From Gammaproteobacteria bacterium RIFCSPHIGHO2_12_FULL_38_11 (GTDB taxonomy: Bacteria > Pseudomonadota > Gammaproteobacteria > Coxiellales > Coxiellaceae), in the NCBI GenBank assembly GCA_001801515.1, contig MGXX01000085.1, positions 38,049 to 53,241 of the forward strand: a stretch of DNA of 15,193 bases, given 5' to 3'. Position 1 is the first letter of the stretch; each line of letters opens with the position of its first letter. Shown here piece after piece: positions 12,285-15,193 of the stretch. The notes under the pieces are model-generated. The model searched no databases. It was not told the origin of the DNA and was given only the letters and a program-made list of their open reading frames with translations. A program made the position numbers and the translations under genes.

Positions 12285-15073
12285 GGTGCAGCATGTATCG
12301 ACTTGCCCATACACGGCAATAGTACATTCGCGCGCGCAAGCAATTGTGCGGTTCTTTTGCTTTTTAACCCACTATCCCAATGCGGATTGTCTTTCAGTAA
12401 TTGATTGAATGCCGCTCTTTTTTCCGCATCAATTGATATTCCTGTTTCAAGATACCCAGTTATTAATTCCGCTACTTCCCTCAAAACTGTTTTTTTCTGA
12501 TTTTTTATTGCCAATTCATTTTTCTTGGCGTAATTCGTAATGCCAGAAAAAAATGCGTGAGATTGTGACTTTATTTTTGCAGATAATCCAATTATTTCTG
12601 TTTCTAATACACCTAATTGTTTTGCTATATCCGACACAAGAACAGTTAACTGATTAGTTGATTCTTGAGAACGCCACAGCGTTACTGATTCTTTTTTAAA
12701 AAAACCGCCATTATCAGCTGTATTATCAAGCTGCATTGATGATGGATGATAAGCAGCTAATTTTTCTATCACCATCGAATCATTTTGATAAAACGCTTCT
12801 CGTGCAAGAAGCTCTGCAATATTTCTTTTTTCATCATCAGAAATTTTGTTCGATTCCAAAAAGGCAAACACACCATGCCATTCATTTTTGTTAGGCGTTG
12901 CGCCATGCATAAGCAATAAAACAATAGCTTCAGATTTTTTTTGCTCTAAGGCAAGAGACAAGGGTGTAAAACCATTGCGTTTTGTTTTATCCTTACCGTG
13001 ATTCGGAATGTAATTATTTGCAACTGTTGCACCATATTTTTCTAACATGACCTTTAACAAATAGAAATTGCTGTTTTGAATGGCAAAATGAATTGTGCAA
13101 TACCCAGCATACCTACCGTCAACATATCCTCTGAAAACAGAGGCACCTGCATTGACTAGTGTCGTTGCCGCATTATATTTCTCGCCAAGCATTGCTTTTA
13201 ACAACGCTTCATCGGATTTTTCTGCGCCATGCGCCATCAATAACGAAACAGCTTCTGAATTATCAGCCTTTACCGCAAGAAACAAGGGAGTAATATATTT
13301 TCCATGCTGTGCATTTGCAGCGGTTTTACCATGCTTTTCTAAAATGACTTTTAGCAAAGCAAGATCATTATTTAAAATGGCAAAATGAATGGCGGAATAT
13401 CCAGCATGTTTTCCATTGGGAATACACCAGGTACACGGCGCACCCACGTTGAGCAATACCAATGCTGCTTCTGTTGATTGATTTTTCCGCGCTGTTGTTA
13501 ATAATGCATGGCCATATCTTGCTGCATCATTTGCATCTGTTGTCATGGTTGATGCAATTAAAATCACATCTTCCCAACACCCGAATTCTGCTGCAAGCTG
13601 CATTGGTGTTTTTTTGTTTTTTGAGATATTTTGCATTAACAAATTTTTAATTTTTTCAAAATCATTTTGCGCAATGGCATCACGCAAAAGATTCATCACG
13701 ACAGAAAACTCAGGAGTGTTAGCATATTCTGCAATCTTTAACAAATTGCCCTCTTCAAGAGATATAATTTCTTCAAGCAAATGTGATGGAGCAGCATCCT
13801 GACCACACCAGCGACCAGTGTCAATTCCATTCTCACGCTCTGCATCATCACTGTAATAATAAAAATCGCCATCTATACTCATAGAGGCAAAATCGATAAT
13901 CAAGCGAATATCATTTTTGTAGCGACGATTAACCCTTATTTCTAAATCATCAGATAAATCTCCATTTAATTTAAATCTTCGCGCAGATGCTTTCCTTTCT
14001 CTAGCAAGAGAATAAATGCCTTGCGCGTAATTTTGAAGACGAAACAAAGAAGTGATTTTTGCTATCGCCTGCGCTGAACGGGTAATTTCTTGCACATACA
14101 TTCCTCTTGTTGCTTCACGCCACCAAGGGCCATCATATGCGTGCACAGAAAGACTGAAGCCGTTATTTTTTTGATAAATTTCATACGCTTTTAAAAGAAT
14201 AAAATCGTTATGAACTTCATTTTCTTTTGCATATTTTATTAATTTCGTTTTAAAAGCATTGAGTTTGTTTTGTATTTTTGGCGTCCTTGCATAGTGAACA
14301 GCAGATCGCTCGCCATCAGATTGCTCAATTACCCCTACTTCATTAAATACCGCCACAATCCCTTCAAATAATTTATCCGCATCCTTTTTCTGTTTTTCTC
14401 TAAAAGCTTTTAAATCAGACCCAAATACGGATTTAAATTGCTTTGAAAATTCCTGATATGGTAAATACTGTTTTATCAATTCAACCATTTCTATGTCGCC
14501 AGATCGCAATGCAAATTGCAATGCCGTACCACGACGTTTTATATCAGGGTATCCCTCTACAACCACTTCACCAGTAACAGATAATAATATTTTAGGGTGC
14601 CTACTATTACTCAGAATATATTTTACAACAGCAATATCTGCATTGAATGCTGCATCTAATAAACTATGCACTTCATAATAAATATTATTCTCAAGACTAC
14701 TGGCACGTAACGCAACAGGACACAACGACAATCTTAAATTCTCTAATTGTCTTTGGTCTTCTCCTGGAAATGCATTAAATATTGCTACCGGCGAAAAAAA
14801 CGGTAGTACGTTGTCAGCAAACACATAATAAAAGATTTGCATCCATATTTCATATGGCATCCGCGTCTTTTTTATAAATGCCAATAAATTCGCTAAAGAC
14901 GCTAATGCACCGTAATCTTTAATTTCAAGACAAGCATCACCAAAAGGAATCGACCGAACAACTGCTCTTGTTTCTTTATCGGGTGTTTTTTGAATGACAA
15001 GATGCATTGGAGGTTGTAAATGACTTGTTGCTGCGGTGCTAGCTGCTGCCACTTGTTCAAATTCGTTACGCAT
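12254..15073 (-). CDS. F-box-like/ankyrin-repeat protein with element-derived C-terminal tail, putative effector
   Basis: A 939-residue protein from the ATG at 15073 (TGGGG six bases upstream); an in-frame GTG at 15085 is less likely. An F-box-like segment lies near residues 69-95 (TRMPYEIWMQIFYYVF). Two N-terminal ankyrin repeats follow at about 135-205, including GTALQFALRSGDIEMVELI. Residues ~210-450 are a charged region I do not recognise. Ankyrin repeats resume at about 486-730, homologous to the super-repeat of the 1089-aa paralogue. The shared C-terminal domain (about 695-922) has runs identical to the paralogue such as EKRNIAELLAREAFYQND and QSHAFFSGITNY. The last nine residues, QGSSHCAKI, are encoded by the inserted inverted-repeat element and replace an original AN-stop. 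The F-box plus ankyrin layout recalls Legionella AnkB. Confidence 0.92.
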   Translation of the reverse strand: MRNEFEQVAAASTAATSHLQPPMHLVIQKTPDKETRAVVRSIPFGDACLEIKDYGALASLANLLAFIKKTRMPYEIWMQIFYYVFADNVLPFFSPVAIFNAFPGEDQRQLENLRLSLCPVALRASSLENNIYYEVHSLLDAAFNADIAVVKYILSNSRHPKILLSVTGEVVVEGYPDIKRRGTALQFALRSGDIEMVELIKQYLPYQEFSKQFKSVFGSDLKAFREKQKKDADKLFEGIVAVFNEVGVIEQSDGERSAVHYARTPKIQNKLNAFKTKLIKYAKENEVHNDFILLKAYEIYQKNNGFSLSVHAYDGPWWREATRGMYVQEITRSAQAIAKITSLFRLQNYAQGIYSLARERKASARRFKLNGDLSDDLEIRVNRRYKNDIRLIIDFASMSIDGDFYYYSDDAERENGIDTGRWCGQDAAPSHLLEEIISLEEGNLLKIAEYANTPEFSVVMNLLRDAIAQNDFEKIKNLLMQNISKNKKTPMQLAAEFGCWEDVILIASTMTTDANDAARYGHALLTTARKNQSTEAALVLLNVGAPCTWCIPNGKHAGYSAIHFAILNNDLALLKVILEKHGKTAANAQHGKYITPLFLAVKADNSEAVSLLMAHGAEKSDEALLKAMLGEKYNAATTLVNAGASVFRGYVDGRYAGYCTIHFAIQNSNFYLLKVMLEKYGATVANNYIPNHGKDKTKRNGFTPLSLALEQKKSEAIVLLLMHGATPNKNEWHGVFAFLESNKISDDEKRNIAELLAREAFYQNDSMVIEKLAAYHPSSMQLDNTADNGGFFKKESVTLWRSQESTNQLTVLVSDIAKQLGVLETEIIGLSAKIKSQSHAFFSGITNYAKKNELAIKNQKKTVLREVAELITGYLETGISIDAEKRAAFNQLLKDNPHWDSGLKSKRTAQLLARANVLLPCMGKSIHAAPQGSSHCAKI
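12285..12292. repeat. target-site duplication, right copy
   Basis: GGTGCAGC, the partner of 11988-11995 with one mismatch. On the minus strand it encodes Ala-Ala-Pro just before the element-derived tail. Confidence 0.8.
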
Positions 15074-15193
15074 TATCAACCCCACTTGTTGTTGGCGGTA
15101 ATCCGTAACCTATTGTTAATATCAAAAAATCACTTGCTTTTAGGATAATTCTACAATAGTACATTAATTAAGCATATTTTAACAAGTTAATTA
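15074..15193 (-). promoter_or_regulatory. duplicated 5' region / promoter of the 939-aa gene (cut by window edge)
   Basis: This is the second copy of the region at 11729-11848. The same candidate promoter elements recur: TTGTTA at 15185-15180 and TACTAT at 15161-15156 reading leftward, 18 bp apart. The three differences lie close to the coding sequence (two in the leader, one in the ribosome-binding region, GTGGGG instead of GTGAGG). The match runs to the last base of the window, so its true length is unknown. Confidence 0.65.

Overview
The window looks like a chromosomal segment of an AT-rich gammaproteobacterium with a host-associated or intracellular lifestyle. The housekeeping genes (lptG, lptF, valS, fur, bamE) are clearly gammaproteobacterial. 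The right half carries large ankyrin-repeat proteins and a protein with a U-box/SP-RING-like domain, a repertoire typical of Legionellales (Legionella, Coxiella, Diplorickettsia, Berkiella and relatives). That placement is an inference from gene content; no marker here fixes the genus.

Layout. 1-2122 (minus strand): lptF and lptG, the LPS-export permease pair, overlapping by 4 bases, with lptG cut by the left edge. 2237-5011 (plus): valS, divergent from lptF. 5066-5548 (plus): an unrecognised exported protein with six cysteines in its mature part, with its own likely promoter. 5549-5710: three tandem 56-bp units, each carrying a GC-rich hairpin. 5731-6507 (plus): fur followed in the same direction by bamE.

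6583-15193 is an accessory block read entirely from the minus strand. In transcription order it holds: a promoter region cut by the right edge (15074-15193); a 939-aa F-box-like/ankyrin protein (15073-12254); a 289-bp inverted-repeat element inserted in the last codons of that gene (11996-12284); a terminator (11935-11972); a near-identical second copy of the promoter region (11729-11848); a 1089-aa ankyrin protein (11728-8459); and, 19 bases further on, a 601-aa protein with an N-terminal U-box/SP-RING-like domain (8439-6634), ending in a second copy of the same terminator.

The accessory genes form a small paralogous system built from exchangeable parts. The two ankyrin genes have the same 5' region (128 bp, 3 mismatches), a homologous ankyrin block and a homologous C-terminal coiled-coil domain, but unrelated N-terminal regions. 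The 601-aa gene and the 939-aa gene share an identical 41-bp 3' end that includes the last codons and part of the terminator. F-box-like segments in all three proteins, plus the RING-like domain in one, suggest they act on host ubiquitin or SUMO pathways, as known Legionella F-box/ankyrin and U-box effectors do. The most notable single event is the inverted-repeat element. Its 8-bp target duplication lets the original gene end be reconstructed (…AAPAN, stop), and its insertion gave the protein a new nine-residue tail ending in CAKI, a weak CaaX-like motif.
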